Origin: Linnemannia hyalina
Taxonomy: Eukaryota > Mortierellomycota > Mortierellomycetes > Mortierellales > Mortierellaceae
Length of the DNA stretch: 64,000 nt
Direction: 5' to 3'
Assembly: GCA_019671135.1 (NCBI GenBank)
Contig: JAHRHY010000005.1
Location: 1,984,001 to 2,048,000, forward strand
Numbering within the stretch: position 1 is the first letter of the stretch; the number at the start of each line of letters is the position of its first letter. The translations under genes were made by a program, and so were the position numbers. A model generated the notes under the pieces. It was not told the DNA's origin and did no database searches. It saw only the letters and a list, made by a program, of their open reading frames with translations. Positions 51,821-62,328 of this stretch are shown here, in pieces.

Positions 51821-53230
51821 ATGGCTTCGACTGCGCCAACCAGGAACCCCTTCGACCTCCCGGAACTCATAATTCACCTCAGCCAATTCGTCACTGACGA
51901 GGATGCTATCTCCTGTGCGCTCGTCTCCAAAATCTGGACCGACCACTTCGTCTCTGTAATCTGGTACAAGGTCGACTTCAATACCCAACCCCGGTTTGCG
52001 GACCTCTCGCCAGCCATCATTCTCAAACACGGACACCATATCCGAGTCATCAAGAACGCCAAAACACTACCTCACGCCAATGCTCTTGCCCACCCCAGCA
52101 TCAACCAGCTGACGAAACTCCACATCGAGACCGCCACCTCTCCTCTGCAAAATATCCGAGCACACGAGGTTATATTTAGGAACAACCACTCGCTCGAAAG
52201 ACTGGATATCGTTGCAACCTCGACCCCCGCCAACAAGCAGGATTCCTTGGCCCACTGTATCTCTGCGCCAGCTCTATCTCCCCCATCTCTCCACGGCACC
52301 TCCAAACTCACGAATTTGAAGCTTGATAATCTCGTGTTGACCCATGACACACTGGTGGCCGTTCTTCAAATCTGCCCCAGTTTGTCTAAACTGCAGTTGT
52401 TCAGCACAGATATCATTGGCCGCCCAACAACAACAGCAGCTTTGCCATATCAGCACAAGGGCATAAGGGCCTTTGGTTCACCTCTCAACCGTATCTTCCC
52501 AGTCAATTCGATTGGTTTCTCTCTCCTCTCGCATTTCCCCAACCTGACAACTCTATATGCCTGGAACTACGACAGGAACTTTACGGTTCCGGTGACCAGG
52601 ATCAAGAAGGAGCTTGCGCAGCACTGCCCTGGCGTTACCGGATTCCACTTGGCAGATTCGACAGGTACCCTGGTTACCGATTTCCTGACGACGATCACCA
52701 ACAGAAATGTCGACGAGTTTGTCTTCCGTTCCCGACACACGTCCCTCGAGCTCATCAAAACCGTCCTTCTACATCAAACAACCATGCGCACCATCATGCC
52801 CTACTGTCCCGAAGAGTGTCTCGACCAAGACAAGAACGAAGTGGCGCCAGTCGCCAACCATCTCCAAGAGTCAAGTTCGCTGTTGCAATTGATCCCCCGA
52901 GGCTGTCCAGAGCTCGACACGTTGGACCTTTACTTTCACGAGATGGACATGGATGATGTGGAGGCGGAGGAGTGGATCTGTAAGAATTTGACGACACTGA
53001 GGATGAGGATCAAGGGATTGGACACGGCGGAAATGATTCTGAAGGTGATTGCGTTGTGGCGCAAAGGGTGCTGGAGGCGTTGGCAGAAGAAGGCGGGGAC
53101 ACCAGTGGCGACAGATGATAAGGAGGATGAGACTGATATGTCGATTGAGGCTCGGGTTGCGCGTCATCTTCTCAAGTTCGACAAGTTGTGGACAGTCTGG
53201 CTCGGATACCAGACATGGACGCCTATCTAG
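51821..53230 (+). CDS. F-box-like protein with leucine-rich region, second family
   Basis: A single exon of 469 residues. The start chosen is MASTAPTRNPFDLPELI, directly after the CT tract; the 101 upstream in-frame codons are low in complexity and span the tract itself. Residues about 9-55 resemble an F-box (NPFDLPELIIHLSQFVTDEDAISCALVSKIWTDHFVSVIW). The rest is a leucine-rich region with LTNLKLDNLVLTHDTLVAVLQICPSLSKLQLFS and CPELDTLDLYFHEMDMDDVE, closing with IEARVARHLLKFDKLWTVWLGYQTW. It differs from the roughly 815-residue family at 15997 and 54448 in length and C-terminal sequence. It is probably a substrate adaptor of an SCF ligase; the target is unknown. The broken copy at 50128 lies just upstream. 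Confidence 0.8.
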   Translation: MASTAPTRNPFDLPELIIHLSQFVTDEDAISCALVSKIWTDHFVSVIWYKVDFNTQPRFADLSPAIILKHGHHIRVIKNAKTLPHANALAHPSINQLTKLHIETATSPLQNIRAHEVIFRNNHSLERLDIVATSTPANKQDSLAHCISAPALSPPSLHGTSKLTNLKLDNLVLTHDTLVAVLQICPSLSKLQLFSTDIIGRPTTTAALPYQHKGIRAFGSPLNRIFPVNSIGFSLLSHFPNLTTLYAWNYDRNFTVPVTRIKKELAQHCPGVTGFHLADSTGTLVTDFLTTITNRNVDEFVFRSRHTSLELIKTVLLHQTTMRTIMPYCPEECLDQDKNEVAPVANHLQESSSLLQLIPRGCPELDTLDLYFHEMDMDDVEAEEWICKNLTTLRMRIKGLDTAEMILKVIALWRKGCWRRWQKKAGTPVATDDKEDETDMSIEARVARHLLKFDKLWTVWLGYQTWTPI

Positions 53231-54340
53231 GAGTGGACAGGAGCATCTAGGAGTCATAGTTGGTCCAGATATATGTCTCCTGTACGTAATGTCCATTCCA
53301 AAAGAAGCACGCTTGCTCGCTCTGCCTTGTCAAGGTTTATCCTTTGGTTGTGTAATAGTAAGTCAATTTATTCACCCATTTATTGTTGATCCTGCATAAG
53401 TTACTTAGCCACGAGCCTCGAGAATAAAGGCAAGCAATAGTCACAAAGATCGCTGTTGAGTTCTTGAAGTGTCACATTCCCTGCTGTCTGTTGTTTGACC
53501 AACGTGCATCTGCCTATATTGCTGTTCGAAACTAATTGCCGAAAAAAATGGTCGCAGTGAGCCATCTCTTACTAGGCTCGCCCCTGCGCTCCTACATGTT
53601 TGACCAATTTCCTGAATAAAGGCTTCTTACTTCCTTCATCCTGTTCGCCTATTCGTTTGCGTGCTGCGAGATAAATGAGTCCGGGGGTGAACACGCCTTC
53701 AGGACAAAGCCCAGTTACAGGTATCGAAAGCATCGACGCGCCACAATGGCTCTCTGGGTATCGGTTGCTGGCATAGTTGTTGGTCCGGCTGGGTACAGGC
53801 TGCAGTTACCGTTGAACAGTGTGTGTGTGTCATGTCTGGAGTGACCTCCAACTAGACTTTTGGTCGCCCGATGAATATGGGAGAACCGCGCCTGCCACCT
53901 CGAGTGGACCCTAGAAGGCAGCTTTGTTCTGTGCCCGCACCTGGATCGAAAAAAAACGACCTTTGGTGATCAGTTCATGTGCTGGGTTTGTAGTATGATT
54001 TAGGTCATTGTCTCATGCTCTCCTAAAGATTAGCAATAAAAGACGTGAGTGAAGTTAATCTTGCGGCTGGATGGTGATGGAATTTGTTAGAGTTCCAGTC
54101 TGTGTCCGAGTCGGTATAATTGTCCATGAGTTTGTTCTTGTCCTTGGTCCTGACTGGCTGTGTGATGAAGGAGAGAAGAGTGGGAGCAACAACGAGGAGT
54201 AGGCACAAGAGATAAAAAGGGAGTGTGGACGGTCAGTTAGGGGGGGCTGAGACATGAGGAACAGGCTCAGGAACAGGGCCGGTTTTGGCGAAGAACGTAA
54301 CCTCATCTTGTTTTTTCCACCTTCTTTCTCTTCGTTCCCA

Positions 54341-54378
<38 letters not shown>

Positions 54379-54447
54379 TTCATCTACTCCGTCCCTTCCT
54401 CATCGACTCAACTCAACCACACCACACCCACCCTACCGTCGCTCACC
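53231..54447. other. Intergenic region with a CTCACT repeat at its end
   Basis: About 1.2 kb without a supported gene. The stretch 53640-53990 is less AT-rich than its surroundings but shows no readable frame; it could be an old relic. A CTCACT microsatellite lies at 54341-54378, just before the next gene. Confidence 0.5.
54341..54378. repeat. (CTCACT)n microsatellite in the F-box gene leader
   Basis: Six or more CTCACT units lie about 70 nt upstream of the start codon at 54448. Confidence 0.85.
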
Positions 54448-56904
54448 ATGGACCCGCTCTCACAATTGCCAGTCGAGTGCCTAGAACGCGTCCTCTATAT
54501 CCTTGACGGAGACGACTGCCTCCCCGAACTGGCCAGGCTCCTCACTATGAACAAGCACATCGCCTCTGCCACGCTCCCCATTCTCTACAATGACCCTTAC
54601 CGGAACGCCTTTCACCAAAACGAGCAGGGAAAGAGTGGCCAAGCCAAGCCTGGATCCTACGGAAAGCTCACTCGGACGCTCCTCAGCCGTCTTCCTGTCG
54701 GTTCCATCCCCAAGTCACTCCTTCTTGCCCTCATCCCCGATCCTATCAACTATTTTTCAACGACAACAGCAGCAACTAACTCGTCGCTCGACTACCTCGC
54801 CCATATCCGCCATCTCAACATTCAAACACGAGACTCCTGGGAGCTCAAAAACACTTTCCTGCCAACAGCCCTTCCTCCTCACGTCCTCAAGTACATCAGG
54901 AGCGACGAATTTGACCAGCTCTACCAGTCGAACCCATTTGCGCCAGAGTACGCCTGCTCCTTCATGGACAAGGATCGGACTATGCAGGATTACTATCAAG
55001 TCATAATTGTCTTGGAAGCATATTGGTGTTTGGCGAACCCCATCCTCGAGCAGCTTCAATCGTTCACAATCCCCTACATCCGCAACATCGAACGGTATCA
55101 CAAGGTCGTTGGTCGCTTCAAGAATTTGGAGAGGCTTGTCTTTGCCATTTCGGAGACGTTTGAGGATCCCTTCGGCGAGATTGATGACAGTATTGACGAC
55201 AGTATTGATGACGACTTCCACATTGATACCTGGGATTGGAGATCCAGCAAGCAACGCAGAGATAAGGCGATCCAGGACCAGACGCAGTTTGTCAGCGAGC
55301 ATGTGCGACTCCTCAAGGGCCGTCTCAAGTTCTTCGGCTGTCTAGAAGGCAATGTGTGGCAAATGGTTGACTCCCAAAAAATAATTGACCACATCTTAGT
55401 GGGTTTCTATCGTCTCCTGCCGCCACTTTCCAAGCCAACGTACCTCGGATGGCCCAACTGGCTACATTTCTCGGCTCACCCCCTGTCGACTGATCTTGCG
55501 CACGTCCAAAATCTCACTAGTCATGGACTGCCAGAGTCATGGGACGACCTCGTCTGCAGCAACCAGTCGATTCTCCAGCGGTGCCGGGCCTTGAAGCATC
55601 TGGAAATGTACAAACCGCGTGCTGGGATGTTTAAGTGGGCGGTTCAGGAGAAGAGTTACATGGAGAAGGCTGTTCGTGATACAGCAACTTACAACAGCTA
55701 TGGGGGACGCAGATCACTAGCACAGGACGATACTTTGCAGACGGCGCAATGGAACCATGGCCTTGTCCCGCTTCAACATGTCACTGTTAGTCTATCACAT
55801 GAATCGAGCACCGGCGACATTGACGACATTGTTCACGCCTTCGACCAGACTCTGGAAGTGCTTGATGTCACGCTCACATCCTTGGACTCCATGGTACCCT
55901 GCCTCGGACAAGGATGGGTCGACCTTCCGGTCTTGACTACTCTGCACGTGGTTACGTACTGGGCGGAACGACTGGTGGTAGACTCGCAACTGCTCACCCA
56001 TTGCCCCAACCTAATTGACCTTCGACTGGAAGACGCTTCTCAAGAGTACTCGTGTCAGGACATCGTCCCCTATCTTCCTGCCCAGCTGCGCCGACTCGGT
56101 CATCTGCACTTGAGCGGCTGGCCCGCTCTAACGTTCGATCCGGCGACCCTTACCTCGACACCAAGTCTCACGAACCTGTCGATTAAGATCCAGTATGATT
56201 ACAGTGAGATCGATTTCAAACCATTTATTCCATCAGTGGAGGAGCTCAACCAATCCTATGGCATCCAGACAGGACCAGTTGCATCAACTAGCGATTCAAG
56301 ACCCAGGATCTTTCGCCCACGTTGGACTTGGGATTGGCAACTACCACTCCTCACAATGATCAGTCTGAGCGCCGAATTTGCGTACTCATTCGAGTTCAAG
56401 ATACTTCATGGATGCCCAGCATTGGAAAGTTTGTATTTGGATATCCGATCGAAGACCCCAGGAGAACACGTCAGATTCATCTCCGATACGGACCTGTCCG
56501 TGCCAACAAGCAACAGTTCCAGTCCTACTTCGCCCTCCTCACCTGCTACAGAGCGCCTTTGTTTGCCATCTCTCAACCAGTTGGGACTGAGCGGAGAGTG
56601 GGTGATCGACCGCAGTATCGTTCCGCTGATGTTTGCCAAGACATTCCCAGTTGTCAAAATTTTCTACCTGGAGGGGTGGACTCATACTACGCTCGACAGA
56701 ATGTTCAAGCTGTTTAGGACGATGCCGACAACATACGACGAGTCTGTGTCCCTGTACATCTCGAACCCTTCACTCTCCTATCAAGATTTTGCCAGATACG
56801 AACTTGTTGAGTATTATGGCGCAGAGGAGGACGAGGGCGACACGTTGGCTGTGAGAATCATCGATAACGACGCTCACTACCGTCTTTTGAAGAAGGTGTC
56901 TTAA
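54448..56904 (+). CDS. F-box/leucine-rich-repeat protein, relative of 15997
   Basis: A single exon of 818 residues, starting MDPLSQLPVECLERVL as in the related copies. The F-box-like part is at residues 1-45, followed by KHIASATLPILYNDPYRNAF, also conserved. The leucine-rich part contains the shared blocks ILEQLQSFTIPYIRNIERYHKVVGRF, LLPPLSKPTYLGWPNWLHFSAHP, LSGWPALTFDPATL and PRWTWDWQLPLLTMISLSAEF. The C terminus is acidic, then AHYRLLKK. A duplicated IDDS motif (residues about 248-256) is a small local repeat. It is expected to be an SCF adaptor with Skp1, substrate unknown. It lies about 36 kb from the related intact gene, so the family spread beyond simple tandem copies. Confidence 0.83.
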   Translation: MDPLSQLPVECLERVLYILDGDDCLPELARLLTMNKHIASATLPILYNDPYRNAFHQNEQGKSGQAKPGSYGKLTRTLLSRLPVGSIPKSLLLALIPDPINYFSTTTAATNSSLDYLAHIRHLNIQTRDSWELKNTFLPTALPPHVLKYIRSDEFDQLYQSNPFAPEYACSFMDKDRTMQDYYQVIIVLEAYWCLANPILEQLQSFTIPYIRNIERYHKVVGRFKNLERLVFAISETFEDPFGEIDDSIDDSIDDDFHIDTWDWRSSKQRRDKAIQDQTQFVSEHVRLLKGRLKFFGCLEGNVWQMVDSQKIIDHILVGFYRLLPPLSKPTYLGWPNWLHFSAHPLSTDLAHVQNLTSHGLPESWDDLVCSNQSILQRCRALKHLEMYKPRAGMFKWAVQEKSYMEKAVRDTATYNSYGGRRSLAQDDTLQTAQWNHGLVPLQHVTVSLSHESSTGDIDDIVHAFDQTLEVLDVTLTSLDSMVPCLGQGWVDLPVLTTLHVVTYWAERLVVDSQLLTHCPNLIDLRLEDASQEYSCQDIVPYLPAQLRRLGHLHLSGWPALTFDPATLTSTPSLTNLSIKIQYDYSEIDFKPFIPSVEELNQSYGIQTGPVASTSDSRPRIFRPRWTWDWQLPLLTMISLSAEFAYSFEFKILHGCPALESLYLDIRSKTPGEHVRFISDTDLSVPTSNSSSPTSPSSPATERLCLPSLNQLGLSGEWVIDRSIVPLMFAKTFPVVKIFYLEGWTHTTLDRMFKLFRTMPTTYDESVSLYISNPSLSYQDFARYELVEYYGAEEDEGDTLAVRIIDNDAHYRLLKKVS

Positions 56905-57094
56905 ATAAAATAACTCTTTTTGCGTTTTTTGGTGCGTTGTTTTTTGCTTTCCTCCTCTCGCGTGTATGAATGATTGTATTCAAGTGAGTGTGTGAGAGAG
57001 AAGGAGAGGCGTGGTTAGATACAGGAAATAGGTGACGAGGGTATAAAAAACGACGTGGTGATACCGTAGAGTGGTAATGATGAGCGACTTACTT

Positions 57095-57720
57095 TCCGAG
57101 AAGGTTGAGGACCTATGGAGCTGTTAACAAAAGAAGGGCAAGGGTCAAATCTGGTGTTAGTGATGTGAACAAACGGTCGGTCCCGACACCTCGGATAGCA
57201 CTCGTCAATCATGAAAAAGAGAAAACAAAAAAAAACTATGAAATATGTCGGTCTTAATTACCTCTCCACCAACGCGTTTGGCCTGCTTGCGAAGCTTCTG
57301 CAGCAACTGGTAGATTGCAATGGTGCCATTGCCATTAACAATACTGTCACTATATACAAAAAAGAACAGGGGCATGAAACACTGATCGGTCTCCTTGTAT
57401 GTCCATGGTACCTTTTCAACATATTTCTCATTGTTCATTCGAATAAAACTTACAGTCTGGATAAAAGTGTCACAGCCAGCGATCCTGTTTTCGCGGCGAT
57501 CAATGGCCTTGGCAATCTGGAGGACGGTCGAGGTGCTGTCGTAGTCGCTGTGGAGTTCGCCGACTGCGACAATACGGTCGTTGCCGCGGTGGTGGGCTCT
57601 ATAGGGTCTGTGAGACTTCTGGGGTCTGTGGTGGTAGAATGGGCGGGGATCGACGGCATTCTGGACGAAGGCGACACAGAAAAGTGTCAATGCGACCACG
57701 AAGTACAAGCGCGACATCAT
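57095..57720 (-). pseudogene. 5' relic of an SLP-type phosphatase
   Basis: Three exons can be matched to the intact gene at 61213: exon 1 at 57720-57454 (signal peptide and RIVAVGELHSDY), exon 2 from about 57350 to 57254 (IYQLLQKLRKQAKRVGGE), and the 20-nt exon at 57115-57096 (VLNLLG). The metal motif GDxxDRG is ruined (D-S-I-V-N-G-N-G) and the exon-2 acceptor now leads to a stop in frame. GDIHSD of the intact copy has become GELHSD. Nothing of the later exons remains before the F-box gene end at 56904. Exon 1 also has about 20 extra His/Arg-rich residues. Confidence 0.83.
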
Positions 57721-58196
57721 TGTGAAAGTAGACAGATGGCATTGGAGGGGAAAGAAAGTGCGGGGATAGGAGACGAATCCGTGAGTTCGAAAGATACGCA
57801 TCGCCCTCGAGGACGAACAAAATATCATGAACAAAAGCTTCATCCAGTACGGAAAAAAAATGCTGAAGTGGAGCGGAGAAGGAAACGTGCAGAAAACAAT
57901 AGCGTGGACAACAGACTTCATGATGTTGAGTGGCGCTGAGCTAAAGGAATGAGCCCGCTCTTTCCCAGCAACAACAAATGCATTACTTTGTGTAGAGCCG
58001 GAGGGAAGTGCTGTGTCGATCCCCCTTTCATTATTACCTAGGGTGATAAACGGAAGAGGTTGAGGTAGAGAGAAAAACTGAGTGCAAAGACAAAGTTAAG
58101 TCCCCGCCGCACCAGGTTCGAAAACAAAAGCTATTGGCCTTGTTGATGGGTTGCTGAGGGCTGGTTGTGTCTGAGGATTGGTTGTATTCACAAGGG
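57721..58196. other. Intergenic region between two phosphatase relics
   Basis: Probably the old promoter of the relic at 57720. No gene is seen. Confidence 0.45.
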
Positions 58197-58290
58197 AACT
58201 TGTCCGGTGAGGTAGATGCCGATGAGAGTCGAGGTGCCATTGACGTTCTCGACAATTTCCGATGCGCCAATGAGAGTTTCTTTTTGCACA
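58197..58290 (-). pseudogene. Last-exon relic of an SLP-type phosphatase
   Basis: On the minus strand this reads IVENVNGTSTLIGIYLTGQVPL and a stop, matching the last exon of the intact gene (IIENSDGTQTVSAIYPSGKVIL and stop). It lies between the intact copy and the 5' relic, so it belonged to a further copy or to a rearranged one. No other exon of that copy is visible. Confidence 0.7.
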
Positions 58291-58807
58291 ATCAACCATA
58301 CAAAAAGGAAGACAGAGTGGTCATTATACGCACCCTGCTCGCCATCCTATCCATAATTCTGGCCAAACAACTTCCTATCCAGGCATATTTTCCTTCGCCC
58401 TTTCCTAGTTTGCTAGACACGCAAATCGTGAATACTCGCCAGCCGAGAAAAGAACATGCATAAAGCCACCCTGACTTCCTCTCACAACAACATGCACAAC
58501 CATTACATCGATCTAATTTGCTCATGTTCGCGTTTTCTTTCTTGATCTCTTTTATTTGTTGTAAATGCAGACGCGCCTCATATGTGGACTAGAAAAGAAA
58601 ATCCAACACAAAGGTCCACAGTGGTGTCAATGAGACAAAATAAAAAATATATAAGTTCTCGCGAAAGAATAATGATGGTATTATATTGATATAAATAATG
58701 CGAGCTCTTTCTTTCCTTCTATGGGAGAGTTCCATCTTTACAGCACCTCCGTTGACGCACGTTCTTTGTTTGAGGAGGGAGGAAGGTGCATATCTGTTAT
58801 CCTCTGT
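58291..58807. other. 3' region of the intact SLP-type phosphatase gene
   Basis: AT-rich, with no gene seen. Confidence 0.5.
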
Positions 58808-61213
58808 TCAGGAGAGGATGACCTTGCCAGAGGGGTAGATGGCAGAGACGGTCTGGGTGCCATCGCTGTTCTCGATAATCTCGAGCGCGGCGCGGTTGGC
58901 ACCTGTGAGTAATTGCCAATAGGTAATGAACGTGTCAGATAAGAATGGCAAGGGCTGGTACATAAAGAAGTGTACGGATTCAAGGAAAGAAACAAGCAAG
59001 AGCACTAATTTACCGTAGTACGCGGTGATACCGACATCGATGCCGATGTAACTGTTGCCACAGAGAGTTAGGACCTTGCCCGAGGACTGGGCAGTGTGTC
59101 CCGAGATCATACGCTTGACCTGGAGATGTAATAACGAAACGTAATTGAGGTGCATGTCAGTGCTCAACTGCGCGGCGCGAAACATGGGCATACATACAGG
59201 TCATGCAATGCCATTATAGGTGAGCAAAAAAAAAGAAGGGTACTTACGCCAAGGATCTGTTTAATGTTCTCGATGACCTCGCAGGTCTGGTCCTCACCGG
59301 CCTCCTCCTTGGCGAGGTCGCGGTTCCAAACAGGACCTGTTGCACATACGTGTAAATAAAACCGATTTGGCAGCAAAAAGAAGAGCGAATCAACGAAAGG
59401 TTAGACCCTGCATGCACAATTGCCCGACAAAAACTGGTCCAAGCAAGAAGCAAAAAAAAGCATCCAGTCAAAAGTATCAATGTAATTTACCATAGGTTGT
59501 GAAGATAGGCTCCTTGAACTTCTTGTCCTTGAGGGCTTTGTGGGAAAGGTAATTCATCTGGTCGATACCCTTCTCGGCCCAGTCGACGCTCATGTCGGCA
59601 TGACTGAAGAGGGTGTGGCCGTTCTGGATGTGGGTGATGTTGAAGCTGTTGTAGACAAACTTGCCGATCCAGCCGGTTTGCATGTCCCAAGCAGCCTTGC
59701 GGGCAGTGGCGCCACCGAAAGAGGCAGTGTCCTCCTTGGTGACGTAGCGGAGGTCTCCACCGAGGTTCATCACCTCATGGCTAAATAGAAGGAGGGAAGG
59801 AATGAAGGGTTGAAATGGGTCAGATAAGAGAAAGGCAGGTATTCGGTTAGTTCAGGAAAGAGATCTGGTAAACTGAAAGAAGGCCATTGCCAATGAAGGG
59901 AAGGGAAATGTTTGTGGCAGGTTGTAGGGAGTGCGTGAGAATACTATTGGCTACGGTCAAACTGAACTACCCCAACTAACTCTCGAAGAAGGCTTCCGAA
60001 GTTTAAAGTATTTGTTTTCAGGCCCTGCATCGGAATAATTGGAGGTGGTGTGGTTTACGTGAAAAGAGGATGGACGGAAACATGGAGCAGAGGGAAGGGG
60101 AGTGAGCGTGAGCATGCACGCGTTAAAAAGAATTCTTATTCGCTAGCGCAACTTACTTTCCGAGGAGGTTGATGACCTATCGACCAATGCACATGGGAAA
60201 CAGCGTCGATGACGAGAGGACAGGAAAGGAAGGGCAGGTGTTTGTCGAGAAGGATAGAGGTCAAAGAGAAAGAGTTTTGTGTCAGGATGTGAGCATTCTC
60301 AAACCAAAAATAACAGCAAAAAGCACAGATGGCGCTCGTTTCTTTTTTCTTCTCATGTGTCTTCGAAAGCGCGAATCCCCGGATTCACTCAAGGTAAAAA
60401 CAACAAACAAACAAACAAACAAACAAGGAAGCAGAACGACAAGAAAAACATCGCAAAAACAAAGAAGCCAAAAGATAAAACAAAAAACCAACCAACGAGA
60501 ACAAGGCACTCATTCGACATTTCACGCGTTCGAATGCTCGTTGAGCAGCCAATGAACAGAGGCAGCCATCCAATAAACAATCAATTAAGGCAGCTCATGG
60601 GAATACGAACTAACAGGAAAAAAGATACTTACAACTCCACCGGCGGCACTAGCCTGTCCACGAAGCTTTTGGAGCAACTTGTAAACATCAATGGTGCCTG
60701 CACCTCTGTCGACGTTATCACCCTTGTGGGAAAATGGGGGAAAAAAAGAGGAAAGTAAGGAAAAGATGAGTGGGTGAACCAAACAAATAAACAAACAAAT
60801 AATGTCCTTGCCGACATAGATGCTTAATGCGTCAACAAGCAATTGTTCATGTTCTTTCTCTTTCGTTCATTCATGCCATGATATTTCTTTATTCATGGGC
60901 GTCGGTTTGCATCGTATCATCAATCGCACCCCAGTCATGGAAAAAGAGCTGGTGCATGAGCCCTGTAGCAAGATTGTTCTCAGCTCAATTGACGTATGAT
61001 ACTTACGGTCTGGACGAAGGTATCCTGGCCAGCGATCCAGTCGCCTTTGGAGTCGATAATCTTGGCCATCTGGAGAACTGCAAGAGCCTGCTTGTAGTCA
61101 CTGTGGATGTCCCCGACGGCGACAATGCGGTTGCTTGCGGCAGAGGCACGGTCGATCTGGATCAATTGGAGGCCCAAGAAGGCGACGGCAAAGAGGGAGA
61201 ATAAACGAGCCAT
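58808..61213 (-). CDS. Secreted calcineurin-like (Shewanella-like, SLP) phosphatase
   Basis: Seven exons: 61213-61007, 60722-60633, 60176-60157, 59780-59491, 59336-59248, 59119-59014 and 58902-58808, giving 298 residues. It is a two-metal phosphoesterase of the PPP-like superfamily. All metal and phosphate motifs are present in order: GDIHSD (34-39), GDNVDRG (70-76), GNHE (105-108), FSHAD in exon 4 and SGHT (238-241). The pattern, with GDxHSD and no PP1/PP2A C-terminal features, fits the Shewanella-like group. Residues 1-26 form a signal peptide (FSLFAVAFLGLQLI), so the product is probably secreted or in the endomembrane system. The third exon is only 20 nt and encodes the start of the GNHE motif. 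The natural substrate is not known. Confidence 0.88.
60157..60176 (-). other. 20-nt microexon leading into the GNHE motif
   Basis: The exon encodes VINLLG plus two bases of the Asn of GNHE, between an ATAG acceptor and a GTAAGT donor. The neighbouring introns are about 460 and 380 nt. The same exon survives in the relic at 57096-57115. Confidence 0.85.
60397..60426. repeat. (AAAC)n microsatellite in an SLP phosphatase intron
   Basis: About seven AAAC units lie within the second intron of the gene at 61213. Confidence 0.85.
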
Positions 61214-62328
61214 GTTGATTGTCTATGCAAATGAATGATTAGGAGAATATGAGAATAATGATAGGAAGCAGTATTTTAGCATGGCATGAAAATGGAATCA
61301 GGGGTAAGTCGAAAGTACAGACAAGTACGGGGAGAAGATAAAGAAACAAACGTGAATGAATGAGAGTATGCATGACGAGGAGTACAAGAAGGACTTTGTT
61401 AATCAAAGAAAAAAGAATTCATGGTGGCATACTGCTTACATACCTTGGTGACGATGGGGTGGATGTGTGAAGTGAAGGAAGAGAGGAGGGGTGAAGAGTG
61501 AGAAAAAGGGAAGGTTGGAGTCCTTTTATATCTGAATGAGAAACGAAGTTAGTATGTGGAGGAGGTGGAGGAGGTGGAGGAAAGGAGGAGAGGGCCAGCC
61601 GGAGGGCCGGACTGGAGTGGACTGGAGGCAAAGAAGAGCAATCATAGCGCGTTTGCTTTGTGGGGAGAGTGTGCAGGAATAGGGGGAGCAGAAAGGACTG
61701 TCAATTAGGTAAATATCTCTAATTGACCGCGATCTGTAATTGGTTGCTCTCGCTTTCTTAAGAACACCTTTGAGTGATTGCATCGCTCTTGTCTCTTTTC
61801 TTTTCATCACATCTTCCCCTCCTGACTAACCCTGCTTTGAACCTACACACATCACTCTCCACTCTCCCCTTCCTCCACTCTCAGCAACAACTTTCTTTAA
61901 CAAACACACAGTCAAAAAGTAAATACACAGCTCGCAACACTCCCCCTGGAAACGACGTAATACGAGCAAGCACAGATACGCCACCCCTTTTCACTTTCAG
62001 CAAAGTCCATTGACACCATCACACCGCGCACACTAGCACAGGACAAGAAGAAAGCCTTCCAGTAACGTCAACACTGGAGAGAGACTGAGGCTTTATGGAA
62101 GAAACAATACTTCCAAGTTCGACCCGCACAAACGACTTGCAAGTTTTCAGTATCAACACACACCTCTTGGGACTTGAAGACGGATGATTCGAGCCGGACC
62201 CACTCTCGCTGAAAGGCAAATGAAACGAGTAAATGGAGACGAACTGACCTTGTCGTTTTTTCTCTTCACCTTATCTCCCTTCCTACTAGCAACTACCGCT
62301 ACTTCTAACTATACTAGCGCCCATCAAC
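61214..62328. other. Divergent promoter region, with a likely 5' UTR intron of the SLP gene
   Basis: The interval lies between the SLP phosphatase (-) and the kinase gene (+). On the minus strand ACCAAG/GTATGT at about 61443 and TGCATAG/ACAATC at about 61223 could bound a 5' UTR intron ending 10 nt before the start codon. A TATA box (ATATAAAAGG) lies further upstream at 61522-61531. No coding sequence is seen. Confidence 0.5.
61522..61531 (-). promoter_or_regulatory. TATA box of the SLP-type phosphatase gene
   Basis: ATATAAAAGG on the minus strand, about 310 nt upstream of the start codon. The distance becomes normal if the proposed 5' UTR intron (about 220 nt) is removed. Confidence 0.5.

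Noticed and set aside
60282..60580. Overlapping Phe/Leu/Cys-rich frames on the - strand
   Set aside because: They arise from the AAAC repeat inside an SLP phosphatase intron.
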